Positions 21,419 to 32,131 of a DNA stretch of 64,000 nucleotides are shown one piece after another. The position numbers and the translations under genes are program-made. Position 1 is the stretch's first letter. Each line of letters opens with the position of its first letter. A model generated the notes under the pieces. The model made no database searches. It saw only the letters and a program-made list of their open reading frames with translations, and was not told the origin of the DNA. The stretch is from Ricinus communis (lineage: Eukaryota > Streptophyta > Magnoliopsida > Malpighiales > Euphorbiaceae), in assembly GCF_019578655.1 (NCBI RefSeq), contig NC_063258.1, positions 17,922,802-17,986,801 on the forward strand. The letters run 5' to 3'.

Positions 21419-22702
21419 ACTACATAATTTGTTATTTACATGGCATCTAGTATGAAAAATATTATCACATTATGCCTCATCTACTTTGGCATGTGCACTC
21501 AAGGCTCTTCATGCCACTAAATTCTCTTCACTTACCGGCATCTCAATATCACTTGAATCCTCAAGTGGTGGGCATATCTTCCTCTTCCTCATTCTCAGTC
21601 TCCACTCCACCATCATCCTTCAAGATCAAGGCTCTTTTATTAGGATATTGAGAATCTATGTGTCCTAACCCCAACCACCAAAAGAATTTGATGTCCCTTG
21701 TCCTTGAATTAGGTGTTCTCAGCATTGCTGGAAGTTTTTATAGTGAACTGCTTTGAATCCTTGGCTTTTTTCATATCTTGACCTTTCTTTGACTTTCTTA
21801 TTCTTCCAATTTAGTTTCCATGTGGATGTAGAAGCCTAATTGAATCTGTTGGAGTTGCTTTGATTCTTGAGTTGCCTCTCCACTTTAGTGGCCATATGTC
21901 TCATATCTTCAAGTTCCACATAATGGTGCAATTCAATCATATTAGCAATATTTCGGTTTAAACCATGTAAGAATCGAGCCATAGTAGCCTCTCTATCCTT
22001 TTCCACATAAGCTCTAATCATGGCTATTTCCATCTCTTTGTGGTAGTCCTCCACATTCTTAGATCCCTCCACGAGACTTTGTAATTTCTTATCAATTCTC
22101 TATAATAGTGAGAAGGAACAAACCTCTTATTCATGACCCTCTTCATCTCGTCCCATGTGGAAATTGGCCCTTCACCGTTCCGTCGCCTTGAAAGCATAAG
22201 TTGGTCCTATCAAACCATGATATAATCACTAAACTAAACCACAGGTAGCTTCACCTTCTTCTCTTCAGAATAACCATGGCAATTAAATACTAGCACAACC
22301 TTTTTTTCCCATTCAAAATAAAGCTCTTGGTCATTCTTCCCTTGAAATAGAAAGGATTTTCATTTTGATATTCCCCAAGTTCCCATCATTCCTTCTAGGT
22401 CCTCTTTCATCTCGTCCTCCATAATCTCTCCTAAATCTTTCCCAATCCAAGTTAGAACCTTGCCCCTCTTCTTCATAGTCATCCTCATCATGATCTATAT
22501 GCCTTGGCCTCCTTTGATTGCTATTGAAGTGCCTAGACTGCCTTCTTTGAGAATTGGACTCCACTCGCTCAAGTCTTTCATCCATGTTGTCAAACCTTAG
22601 ATTTAGGCGTTCTAAGGTCCCTTGAATGGGTTTCATATAGGGTATGAGATCGACCTTCCATGGCTCATCATCCGAGATCCCTTTATCCTTGCTTTGGGTC
22701 AT
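21419..22702 (-). pseudogene. gag: CRM-like gag of element N (broken)
   Basis: The frame starts at 22702 (MTQSKDKGISDDEPW). It contains QGTLERLNLRFDNMDERLE, a basic/acidic stretch (RPRHIDHDEDDYEEE) and GNLGNIKMKI. It then continues in other frames with the capsid block readable at 22072-21836 (SKNVEDYHKEMEIAMIRAY, ATMARFLHGLNRNIANMIE, VELEDMRHMATKVERQLK). The zinc knuckle expected before the protease is not clear. The gag of element L at 53418-59120 is collinear. At least three frame breaks are present. Confidence 0.8.
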
Positions 22703-23506
22703 GACTCAAATCTGCAAAACAAAGATCAAAATAAAACCTCACCCACTCCCTTGCGTGTTTACACTAAAAAAATAGTTAAAACACTCATATTTCATAAAAT
22801 TTAGCTCTTCCCCTCTTTTGTGCTCACTATTCTTGCCTTTACCACTCTTAATCCTTACTTTTAGTTTTTAGTTGAACTCACAAACTCAAATTGCAAACAA
22901 GTTATGTAGTATTCAAAAGGACAGAATCAACACTCCTAATAGCATTTCTAGATTATGGCATTTGGACAAAAAGAATAGACGATAAAAGACAAGTTTGTGT
23001 AGGCTAAAAGGTGACAAGTTTTAGCCAAAAGAAATAATACCAATAGATGTGTAATTTTTGAATGTATAAAAATGTAGGATGAAAGTAGTAAAATCAATCA
23101 AGAAGACGATTTATGTCGAATGCTAAAAAAATTGCAAACAAACCTTTTCTCTTCTTTTGAGTTTTCTTTTCTCCTTTTCTTTCTTTTCTTTTTATTTTCT
23201 TTTTGTTTTCCTTCGTTTCTTTTTCTTTTCTTTCTTTTCTTTTTCTTTTCAATTTTGTTTTTTTTTTCTTTTTCCATACTTCAGTAAGAGCACACAATAA
23301 GCAACAAAATTAAAACTTAAGCAAACTAAACAACTTTAGGATAGAAATTTGTTTGAGCAAACTTTCGACCTTGAAGAAGAAATCAATAAGAAATTTCGGC
23401 TATGATAAGAAAAATGAAGGAAAAGATAGGAGAAACAATAAACAAAATAAAAGAGTAAAGTAAAGGATAGATAGAACAGATTTAGAGACTTAACTCTAAT
23501 ACCAAA
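22703..23506 (-). other. Leader and primer site of element N
   Basis: Leader between LTR and gag on the minus strand. The primer site reads TGGTATTAGAG on the minus strand (about 23494-23504), the initiator-Met type with one C-to-T change. Bases about 23130-23275 are almost pure pyrimidine on the plus strand (purine on the element strand). The Lys/Glu-rich frame there (23094-23297) is a by-product and is not called as a gene. Confidence 0.7.
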
Positions 23507-23654
23507 TTATGTGAATCTTGGCAACTTGTGATAAGACGCAACACGCAAAATTGGAACAAGATTCTCAAGAAAGCTAAATCTGAACTTTGATAACCTTGAC
23601 CTAGAGATAATTTGTATCTTGAATCTTGGTATAAGAAAGATTGTTACGCCATAC
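23507..23654 (-). mobile_element. Remnant of 5' LTR of element N
   Basis: About 150 bp next to the primer site are not R and must be the end of the LTR. The terminus reads CACATAA instead of the expected CATCA. The LTR is cut at about 23654, where R in minus orientation starts ('agaaagaggagcactgagaatcg'). Confidence 0.6.
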
Positions 23655-25135
23655 ACAAGAAAGAGGAGCACTGAGAATCGAGGCACGCCACAATATTCTG
23701 ATTCAGGATTTACACTATTGGGATCTCCATCGTTTCTTGTTCCTCTAGGCAGGAGGACTCCTGATGACACAAGGAATCACGGGAACACAATTAATAAGCT
23801 TGATTGATGCCATTAGGGCTGAACTTGATGATTAAGCAAGAAAAAATATAAATCCATGCGTGTGAGGAAGAAATCATGTTGTTCTCAATAAATCCAATCG
23901 TAATACAAGCAAGAATATGAATATTTTGATGTTTGGAATGCATATAATGAAGTAATTTGGGTCAGACTATTACTTGGTAGCATAACGCGAATTTCCCATT
24001 ATTTTCATTAAGTTGGCTCATAAAATTTGGGACTACAAGAGTTGTTGACTAGTCAACTCCACTCTAGTTCTTGATTTGACTTTAGTTTATTCATCTTTAT
24101 TTATTTATTTAATTATATTTAGCTTCTTAGTTTCTTCTTCTTATGGAATGAGGGGTTTCGCACTATTAAAACCACATGTAACTGAATATTTGAGGCTAGT
24201 GAGCATATTATTTTAGTTTTCTAGCTTGCATAGAGTTAAGTTATGGGTTCTTTCATGAACTGTGCTAACTTGTGAAGACTCACAGTGGTGAACATAGACT
24301 TATTGCTCACGTCCTTCCTTTCTTTTGTGTTCTTTGCCCTCCCTTTTGTTTAGATCAATTTGATTTTATCCTTATGCTTAGCCATGGAAGAGAATAAAGA
24401 GCTTGTGATTTGAAATCTATGTCTTGTATGATGGTTTGCTTATCGGATATGAAATCCTACCTATGTCCTCATTTGTTCTTTTATTTAGTTCTTCTCTTTC
24501 TAATCTATGTCTTCTATGATGGTTTGCTTTTATTTGGCGAGCATAAACATCAATGTTGAGTTCAAGCGTGTGGAAGAGACAATCATAGGGACCGATCCAA
24601 TGTTTGAACAAAATGCAAAGAAAGAAAATTAGTTGATAGAGTATTGATATCATTCTTCGAATGATCATAAAGGAGGAAAGAGGAACGCCGAGAATCAAGA
24701 CACGCCTAAATATTCTTATTCATTATTTGCGCCATTAGGATCTCCATCATTTCTTGTTCCTCTAGGCATGAGGACTTCTAATGACACAAGGATTGGCATA
24801 AGGAATCATGAGAATGCAATTGAGAAGCTTGACTGGTGGCATTAGGGATTAGCTTGATGATCAAACAGAATGATACATGAATCCACTCTCGTAAAGGAGA
24901 AATCATGATATTTTCAATAAATCCAAGCGAATAGAAGTGGGAATGCGAGCTTTTTGATGTTTGGTACACTTATAATGAAGTAGTTTGGGTCAGAATATTA
25001 TTAGGTAGACCCATGCAGATTTTTCCTTGTTTTTGTTAAGCTTGTCCTTGATATAACTTTAGTTTATTCATCTTTATTTTTTTTTCATATTTAGCTTTTA
25101 GTTTCTTCTTCTTATGGAATGAGGACTTTCACAAG
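23655..25135 (-). repeat. R array, minus orientation, segment 5
   Basis: R runs in the opposite sense to 6139-15691. The anchor 'atctccatcrtttcttgtt' lies near 23729 and 24746, a spacing of 1017 bp. A perfect W-box palindrome GTTGACTAGTCAAC is at 24044-24057, with a degraded TATA-like sequence near 24165. It ends at about 25135 where orientation flips. Confidence 0.85.
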
Positions 25136-25735
25136 CTTGACTGAAGTCATTGGGGGATCTGGTCTTGCTTGATCTTCAAATCACATCCCAATGCCACCGC
25201 CTGAGATTGTCAATTGCTTTCCTATGATTCCTTAATGAAAATAAGGAAAAATTCACATGGGCATACCTAGTAACACTTCGGTTTAATATACTTTATTATA
25301 TGCCTCCCAAACATCAAAACACACTCATTCGTGCTTAGATTAATCAAAAGCAACATGATTTCTCCCTTACACGCGTGGAAATTATGTCCCGACGTCAAGT
25401 TAAGACCTAATGCCCTTGGTCAAGATTGTCAATTGTGTTCTTATGATTCCTTATAGCAATCCTTGTGTCATCAGGTGTCCTCATGCCTAAAGGAATAAGG
25501 AATGATGGAGATCTCAATAGTGCAAATCTTGAATGATAATATTTAGGCATGCCTCAATTCTTATCGTCCCCTATTTCCTCTATAATATTGGTATGAGATT
25601 ATTCGAAGAATGATATCAATACTTGATCGACTAATTCTCTTTCTTCGCATTTGTCCAAGTATTTGATTAGTGCCTATAATTGCTGCTTCCATGAGCCTTT
25701 TCTCAATAGCGGTGTTCAAGTCATATGCATGGGCG
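25136..25735 (+). repeat. R fragment in plus orientation inside a minus block
   Basis: A 600-bp piece reads in plus sense ('cacgcgtggaaattatg', 'ccttggtcaagattgtcaattg', 'aaggaatgatggagatctc', 'gatcgactaattctctttc'). It is flanked on both sides by minus-oriented R, so at least one local inversion or foldback joining event took place. Confidence 0.8.
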
Positions 25736-26744
25736 CTTTAATATTTTCAATTAATGCAATTGTAATACAAGATGAAATTCGAGCACTTTGATGTTTGAAA
25801 TGCATATAATGAAGTAATTCGGGTTGGAGCATTTTTAGGTAGGCCCACGCGAATTTACCCTTATTTTTATTAAGCTGGCTCATAAAATTTGAGACTCCAA
25901 GAGTTGATGCCCAGTAAACTCCTCTCTCGTTTTTTATTTGACTTTAGTTTATTCATCTTGCTTTATTTATTTTTTTCCTATTTAGCTTCTAGTTTCTTCT
26001 TCTTATCAAATTAGTCTTTCGCACTATAAAAACCGCATGCAACCAAATACTTGAGGCTAGAGAACCTATTATTTCATCTTTTTACCTTGCAAAAAATCAA
26101 GTTATGAGTTCTTTAAAAACTTTGTAGACTTATCAAGACTCACGCTAGCAAACATAGACTTATCCCTCACACTCTTCTGTTCTTTTATATTCTTTGTCTG
26201 CCCTTGTACCTAAATCAATTTGATTTGATACTTACGCTTAATCATATGAAAAAGAACAAATAATTTGTGATTTATTTCCATATTGGATCCAAAATCCTAC
26301 CTATATTCTCATTTTGTTCATTTCTTTTGTGTGTCTCTTTCTAATCTCTGTTTACTATGATGGTTTTATTTTATTTGGTAAGCATGAACATGAGTGTTGA
26401 GTGAAAGCGCAAGAGAAAGCAATAATCATAAGCACTAATCTAATGCTTGCACAAATGCAAAGAAAGACAATTAGTTGATCGAGTATTAGTATGATTCTCC
26501 TAATATCATGGATGAATCTTTTGGAGGAAAGAAGGAATGATAAGAATTGAGGCACGCCCAAATATTTTGATTCAGGATTTGCACCATTAAGATCTCCATC
26601 ATTTATTATTACTCTGGGTCCTATGAGTCTTGATGATATAAGGATTAGTGTAAAGAATCATCGGAACAGAATTAACAAGCTTGACCGGTGGTATTGGGGC
26701 TTAACTTGATGAGTAAGCAAGACGAGACGTAAATCCACACATAT
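25736..26744 (-). repeat. R monomer, minus orientation, segment 6
   Basis: About one monomer. The TATA-like cactataaaaaccgcatgc is at about 26021-26040. It ends in 'aaatccacacatata' at the junction with LTR H. The equivalent junction is found inverted near 10011-10030. Confidence 0.85.
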
Positions 26745-27472
26745 AACTCCATAAGAAGATGATCAATCTACTTGAATGTTTCTTAAGCATGCATTCTACA
26801 CAAGAACAAAAAGACAAAAGCAAAATAACTTTTAGGTTTAATGACCAATTATCATTCAATTCAACTTAATTTTGTACATCAAAATTCGTACTACCCATAT
26901 ATAAGCCTTAGAAAACCCTAAATCTTAACTAAAAAGGATTTACATCCCATCTAGGATAAAGATAACCTTCATAACTAAAAGAGGTAACTAAATTAAAGTC
27001 CCAATTAGGTTAAAATGCATGTGTGGCCGCCTAAAATAAGCCATAAAATCCTAATTTACGTAAGACATGTAGATGGGCCTCATAACATAAGCTAAGTTTG
27101 GCCTAAGGTCTTCATATGCTCCAATTCAGCTTCTTTGATCTTTTTAAGCCTAATTAGATTCATTCAAGCCCAATAAACTAAATTAGATTAATGGATCTTG
27201 AACTTAAATCTAATTATGTGTCCTTAGCCTAAATGCCTTAGTTAACCTCATTAACTTAAAATTTAAATCAAACTAGAACTCCTAGTTGAATTAAGATTCC
27301 TTTCATTGCTTGAGCTTCTAATATCATCAAGACTCTTTCCGGGATTAGGATTTCTAGTTGATTCAGGACTTCTTATTGGATTAGGATTCCTTAAGCTAGT
27401 AGGATTTGCATTATCAAGGATCCTTGTTGGAATAAGATTCATTGTGCTAGTTTGGTTCCAATAATGGATAAA
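26745..27472 (-). mobile_element. LTR H, CRM-like, minus orientation
   Basis: The right edge (27463-27472, ggataaatca) corresponds to the LTR start TGATTTATCC on the minus strand. The region 27290-27460 has the degenerate 18-bp coding repeat seen in LTRs F and Q, readable as NPNPIRSPESTRNPNPGKS. The TATA-like sequence is at about 26893-26905 (catatataagcc). The left end is truncated. No primer site and no clear target duplication are found. Confidence 0.7.
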
Positions 27473-27628
27473 TCATGTTACTTTCAATTAATCCAAGCAT
27501 GAATGAGCGTGTTTTGATGTTTGGAAGGCATATAATGAAGTATATTGGGTCGTAGTGTTATTAGGTATGCCCACGCAAATTTCTCTTTATTTTTCGTTAA
27601 GGAATCATGGGAGAGCAATTGACAATCT
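27473..27628 (-). repeat. R fragments, minus orientation
   Basis: Two pieces of R, 'caattaatccaagcatgaatg..ccttatttttcgttaa'-type sequence and then 'ggaatcatgggagagcaatt' (about 27601-27627), are joined out of their normal order before LTR P. Confidence 0.7.
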
Positions 27629-28120
27629 GATATGGATTGGCCAAGGCCTAAAGATGTTGGTTTGGATGGACTTGATGATGAGGGCAACAAGAAAGAATCA
27701 AGGACGGATCTATTAAGTTTGCCACAAGATCCAACTACAAGGTTAAGGGCAAAGAAGCTTCAAGAGTCCTTAAATGGCTACATGCAAGAGTGGGCTAACA
27801 ATGGAAGTCCAATAGAATTCGGGGCAAATAAAATTCATAAAGAGTGAGCTTTATTTGATGTTCTTAAAGTCCAAGTTTATGGAGGTGAAATGGGTTTTAT
27901 TTAATATTCTTACCTTTAGAACAAGACCAATAAAGGCTAGGCGAGGACCTTGAATCAATACCGGCGACCGAAGCCCTAGTGAACGGCGGCTGTAACTATA
28001 AAAGTCCAAGTTTATGAAGGCTTTGTTTAGCTCTTAGTATCCTATTTGGTTAGATGTTAGAATCTTTGAAGCTTGTAAGGAAACTCATATTAGGTCATAT
28101 TAGTTAAGTAAGAGTTCTAT
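27629..28120 (+). mobile_element. LTR fragment P, CRM-like, with polyprotein tail
   Basis: It begins TGATATGGATTGG. The first 220 bp encode the end of a polyprotein: DPTTRLRAKKLQESLNGY and MQEWANNGS, collinear with GQITKSRAKK in element M. Bases about 27868-28020 contain a duplication: the phrase 'agtccaagtttatg' occurs near 27869 and again near 28003. Between the two lies a patch resembling organellar rRNA. The right end is cut, with R following at about 28121. Confidence 0.7.
27953..28001 (+). pseudogene. Mitochondrial 26S (23S-like) rRNA fragment
   Basis: Contains ccggcgaccgaagccc followed by aacggcggctgtaactata. This matches, from memory, the universally conserved domain IV segment of bacterial-type large rRNA in the version I recall from plant mitochondria, with about five substitutions, mostly transitions. 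Only about 49 bp are recognisable. It cannot function as rRNA. It probably arrived as filler DNA. A database comparison would decide between mitochondrial and plastid origin. Confidence 0.55.
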
Positions 28121-29183
28121 TCTTCTTAAAAACTGCATGTAACCGAATAGTTGAGGCTAATGAGCATATTATTTCAATTTTCTACCTTGCAGGAAATCAA
28201 GTTATATGATCTTTCAAGAAATTTGTGGACTTATCAACAGTTGTCTATGCTTGTATTTTAAATTAATTTGATTTTATCCTTAGACTTAGCCGTATGGAAG
28301 AGAATAAAGAACTTGAGATTTTTTTCCTTATTGGATCTGAAGTCTACCTATATTCTCTTTTTGTTTGTTTCTTTTATGTCTCTCTTTCTAATCTCTATCT
28401 AGTATGTTGGTTTGATTTTATATGGGAGCATAAACACGAGTGTTGTTGTGTAAAAGTGCATGGCAGCGACAATTATAGGCACCGATCCAATGCTTCAGTG
28501 AATGCGAAGAAAGAAAATTAGTTGATCGTGTATTGATACGAGAAATCTTTTAGAGGAAAGAAGGAACGCCGAGAATTGAAGGACGTCTAAATATTCTGAC
28601 TCAGGATTTGCACCATTAGGATCTCCATCCTTCATATTCCTCTAGGCATGAGGACTCCTGATGACACAAGGTTGGGCGTAAGGAATCATGGGAATGCAAT
28701 TAACAAGCTTGACCTGTGGCATTGGGGCTTAGCTTGATGATTAAGCAAGAGAGACGTAAATCCATGCGCGTAAAGGAGAAATCAAGTTGTTCTCAATTAA
28801 TCCAAGCATAATACAAGTTGAAATTCGAGCTATTTGATATTAAAATGCATATAATGGAGTAATTTGGGTCAGAGTGTGTTTAGGTAGGGCCACCAGAATT
28901 TACCCCTATTTTTGTTAAGTTGGCTCATAAAATTTGGGATTGCGAGAGTTGTTGCCCGGTCAACTCCTCTCCAGTTCTTGATTTGACTATAGTTAATTAA
29001 TCCTTATTTATTTATTTATTTATTCATATTTAGCTTCTAGTCTCTTCTTTTTATAGAATGAAGGCTTTCGCACTATAAAAATCGCACACAAATGAATACT
29101 TGAGGCTAATGAGCATATTATTTTAGTTTTCTACCTTGCAAGAAATCAAGTTATATGTTCTTTCAAGAAATTTGTGGACTTAT
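28121..29183 (-). repeat. R array, minus orientation, segment 7
   Basis: About one monomer. Anchor 'atctccatcc' is near 28621. The next anchor near 30541 gives a spacing of about 1022 bp after subtracting solo LTR Q and its target copy. The palindrome is degraded to gttgcccggtcaac near 28950, with a TATA-like cactataaaaatcgc near 29071. Confidence 0.85.
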
Positions 29184-30070
29184 TGATAAGAACCCATATA
29201 GCACAAGGAACTTTACTCCAATAAGAAAACCTATTGACACAAATCCTACTTGCTCAAGGAATCCTACTTCAACAAGGAGTCCTAATTCCATTAGGAATCC
29301 TAATCCAGCAAGGAGTTCTAATGATATCAGGAGTTCAAGCGATAAAAGGAATCCTGTTTCGACTAGGAATCCTAATCCATCTAGGAGTCCTAGTCGATTT
29401 AAAGTCTAAATCAGATTGGGCTTAATCAAGACAATGGGCCTCAAGATACTCTTATCAACACAAGCCAACATATGGAGGCATGATCAAGACAAGATAAGCC
29501 CAAGATAATCAAGTCAAGCTATTCGGAGTCCAATACTCAAGAATGGGCTGCATATATATGTTACTTGAGCCCAATTGTCATGTTTATTATATGGATTAGG
29601 GTTGGACAAATGTTAGAAGTATTTGTTCATTTAAAGAAGTCTTTTAATTGTTAGGAGTTTTTTTTAAGTCATCCTTTTAGTTTAGGAGTTCTATTCTTGG
29701 TCTTATTGTTATTTGCTTCCTTATCATTATAGAATTAGGTTTCTTTAAGGCCTATATAAGCTAGTACAAATTTCAATCTAAAGTGAGTTGTTGGATATTA
29801 ATTATTTTGGAGTTAATTCTCTTCTTTTATTTTTATGAACTTGGTGAAAAATTTATCAAGTGAAGGCTTGGTATTTTACAAACTTAGTTTCATTTAAACT
29901 ATTGTTTATGTTAAACAACCTTTAGTTCTTTATAATTAAAGTTCTTAGGTACAAGTTACTTAAGGGTCTTATTGGGAGTTAAAGTTTCTTTGCTTGATTA
30001 GATGAATGATCCTTGGCGAAGACATCAACATTGAATATGGGTTTGGCACAAGATAGCCACGTTCATATCA
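29184..30070 (+). mobile_element. Solo LTR Q, CRM-like (887 bp)
   Basis: It starts TGATAAGAACCC and ends GTTCATATCA. It is flanked by CTTAT (29179-29183) and CCTAT (30071-30075), a target duplication with one difference. A TATA-like cctatataag is at 29751-29760. The first 220 bp contain an 18-bp repeat with open frame (29250-29405). It is of the same family as F, G and H. No primer site follows, so it is a solo LTR. Confidence 0.88.
29250..29405 (+). repeat. 18-bp coding minisatellite in LTR Q
   Basis: Eight degenerate 18-bp units with core aggaatcctaatcc give an open frame of hexapeptides like RNPTST, RNPNPA and RNPVST. Placement at the LTR start matches LTR F (14365-14503). It is probably the terminal segment of the polyprotein frame. 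Confidence 0.75.
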
Positions 30071-30785
30071 CCTATTAATCCTCCCGCTAAGCGAGCATAG
30101 ACTTATCCCTCACGTCCTTTCTTTCTCTTGTGTTCTTTGTCTATGCTTGTGTTTAAATCAATTCTTTTTTATCCTTATGCTTAGCCGTATAGAAGAGAAT
30201 AAAGAGCTTCTAATTTCTTTTCTTATCGGATCTGAAATCCTACCTATATTATCATTTTTTTTGTTTTCTTTTTGTATCTTTCTTTCTAACCTCTATCTAG
30301 TATGTTTGTTTAGTCTATATGGGAAGCTTAAACACGAGTGTTGAGTGAAAGTGTGTGGAAGCAGCAATCATAGGCACCAATCAAAAGCTTCAACGAATGC
30401 GAAAAAAGAAAATTAGTTGACTGTGTATTGCTATTATTCTCTAAATGATCGCGGATAAATATTTTAGAGGAAAAAGGGAATGCCGAAAATCAAGGAACGC
30501 CTAAACATTTTGACTCATGATTTACACCATTAGGATCTTCATCCTTCCTTGTTCCTCTTGGCACGAGGACTCTTGATGATGTAAGTTTGGGCATAAGGAA
30601 ACAAGGGAACACAATTAACAAGCTTGACCGGCGCCATTGGGGCTTAACTTGATGATCAAGTAGGAGAGACGTAAATCCAAGCGCGTAAGAGAGAACTTAT
30701 CTTGTTTTCGATTAATCCAAGCATAATACAAGCCAAAATTTTAAGCGCTTTGATGTTTGAAATACATATAATGAAGTAATTTGGC
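30071..30785 (-). repeat. R, minus orientation, segment 8
   Basis: R resumes in phase after LTR Q and ends within 'atgaagtaatttgg', where integrase sequence of element M begins. Confidence 0.8.
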
Positions 30786-31438
30786 GTGTGTTGTGAGCTA
30801 AATTAGGGACTAAATTGCTGTTTTCTACTACTTGTCATCCACAGATTGATGGTCAGACTGCGGTTATTAATAAGACTTTTAATTCAGCTTCTTCGTGCTT
30901 TAGTTTCTAGGAATTTGAAATCATGAGAAGATTTGTTACCATTTGTTGAGTTTGCATATAATAGGGCTATTCATAGCACTACACACACTTCAACTTTGAA
31001 ATTGTATATGGTTTTAATCCACTAACTCCTCTTGATTTAAGTCCTTTACCTCTTAACAAGCTTGTTAGTGTTGAAGGTACAACCAAAGTAGATTTTATTT
31101 CATAAGTTGCACAAGCGAGTTAAAAAGAGAATTGAGAAGCAAAATGCTAAACTGGGAGAGAAAGTGAATAAGAGAAGGAAACCCATGGTTTTTAACCAGG
31201 AAATTGGGTTTGGGTGCATTTTCGTAAGGAGAGGTTTCCTAATCAACAGAAATCAAAAGTTGAACCCTCGGGGAGATGGTCCTTTTCAAGTCATCGAAAG
31301 GATAAATGACAACGCTTACAAGATTGATTTCTGAGGTGAGTACAATGTAAGTGGCACTTTTAATGTTTCTAATTTGCATCCTTTTTATGTAGGGAATGAG
31401 CTTGATTTGAGGACGAATCTTTCAAAAGAAAGAGGAAA
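30786..31438 (+). pseudogene. pol: Integrase C-terminal half of element M
   Basis: Starts inside the integrase core: [19 protein letters not shown] reading (the Glu of the DDE triad appears changed), then FVEFAYNRAIHSTT and a PLTPLDLSPLPLNKL block. The C-terminal domain is at 31107-31334 (KRIEKQNAKLGEKVNKRRK, NPRGDGPFQVIERINDNAY), followed by NVSNLHPFYVGNELDLRTN. Stops and frameshifts occur near 31100, 31200 and 31334. The frame reads through a purine stretch (about 31424-31438) into the 3' LTR. The 5' two thirds of the element are missing. Confidence 0.8.
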
Positions 31439-32131
31439 TGATATGGGAGAGGAGCTTGATGGAGAGGACATGAATAATCAAGGAGCTGTTAAAGATCCAT
31501 TGGGCTTACCTTTAGGTCAAATTACAAAGAGTAGAGCTAAGAAGATTCAAGGTGCATTGATCACTTATGTTCAGGAGTGGGCCAACATTAATTCATCACA
31601 ATTAGACGCTTTACAAGAAAACTTGTTGCCCAAGCCAAGAAGTATGTGACTAGACAATGATCCATGTGATTGGGCTTTGTTTAATGTTATGGAAGCCTAA
31701 ATCCTTTTTTTAATAGGTTGGCTGCATATCCTAGTTAATTGGCTTTTATTTAGCACAAAATAAGGATGTTATTTAGGCATTTTTTATTTGAATAATAAGC
31801 CACTTATGTTTGGGCTTTTAAAGCCTTATTAGATTAGGATTTGGATTTCTTTTCTTAATGGAACTTATCCATTCGACTAGGAATGGTAATTTTGGTATTT
31901 CTTTTATTTGTAAACCCTAAACACTTCTTTAAGAAGAATGTTGGTCGCATATCAAGAAAGAATAATGAAATATTTAGAACTTTCATAAGCAAAACGAATT
32001 TGCTTATTCTTTGTAATCATCTTGAATGCACCTTTCACTTATCAAAGAATTGATCTATCCTTATAGCGTGTTTAGACTTAGGGTTTAAAGGACTTAGTTT
32101 TCTTTAGGTTCTAATTCTTGATCATCTTAAT
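31439..32131 (+). mobile_element. 3' LTR of element M (right end truncated)
   Basis: It begins TGATATGGGAGAGG. It matches LTR K (52593-53417, minus) over most of its length, for example 'ggtttacaaat', 'tagacttagggttt' and 'ttctaattcttgatcatctta'. The first 210 bp code for the polyprotein end (GQITKSRAKKIQGALITYV, VQEWANINSSQLD). It is cut at about 32131, where R in plus sense starts with 'ggagtcctcgtgc'. Confidence 0.8.

Noticed and set aside
23094..23297. Lys/Glu-rich open frame, and the similar one at 16685-16867
   Set aside because: Both are translations of purine-only leader tracts. No start context or non-repetitive domain.
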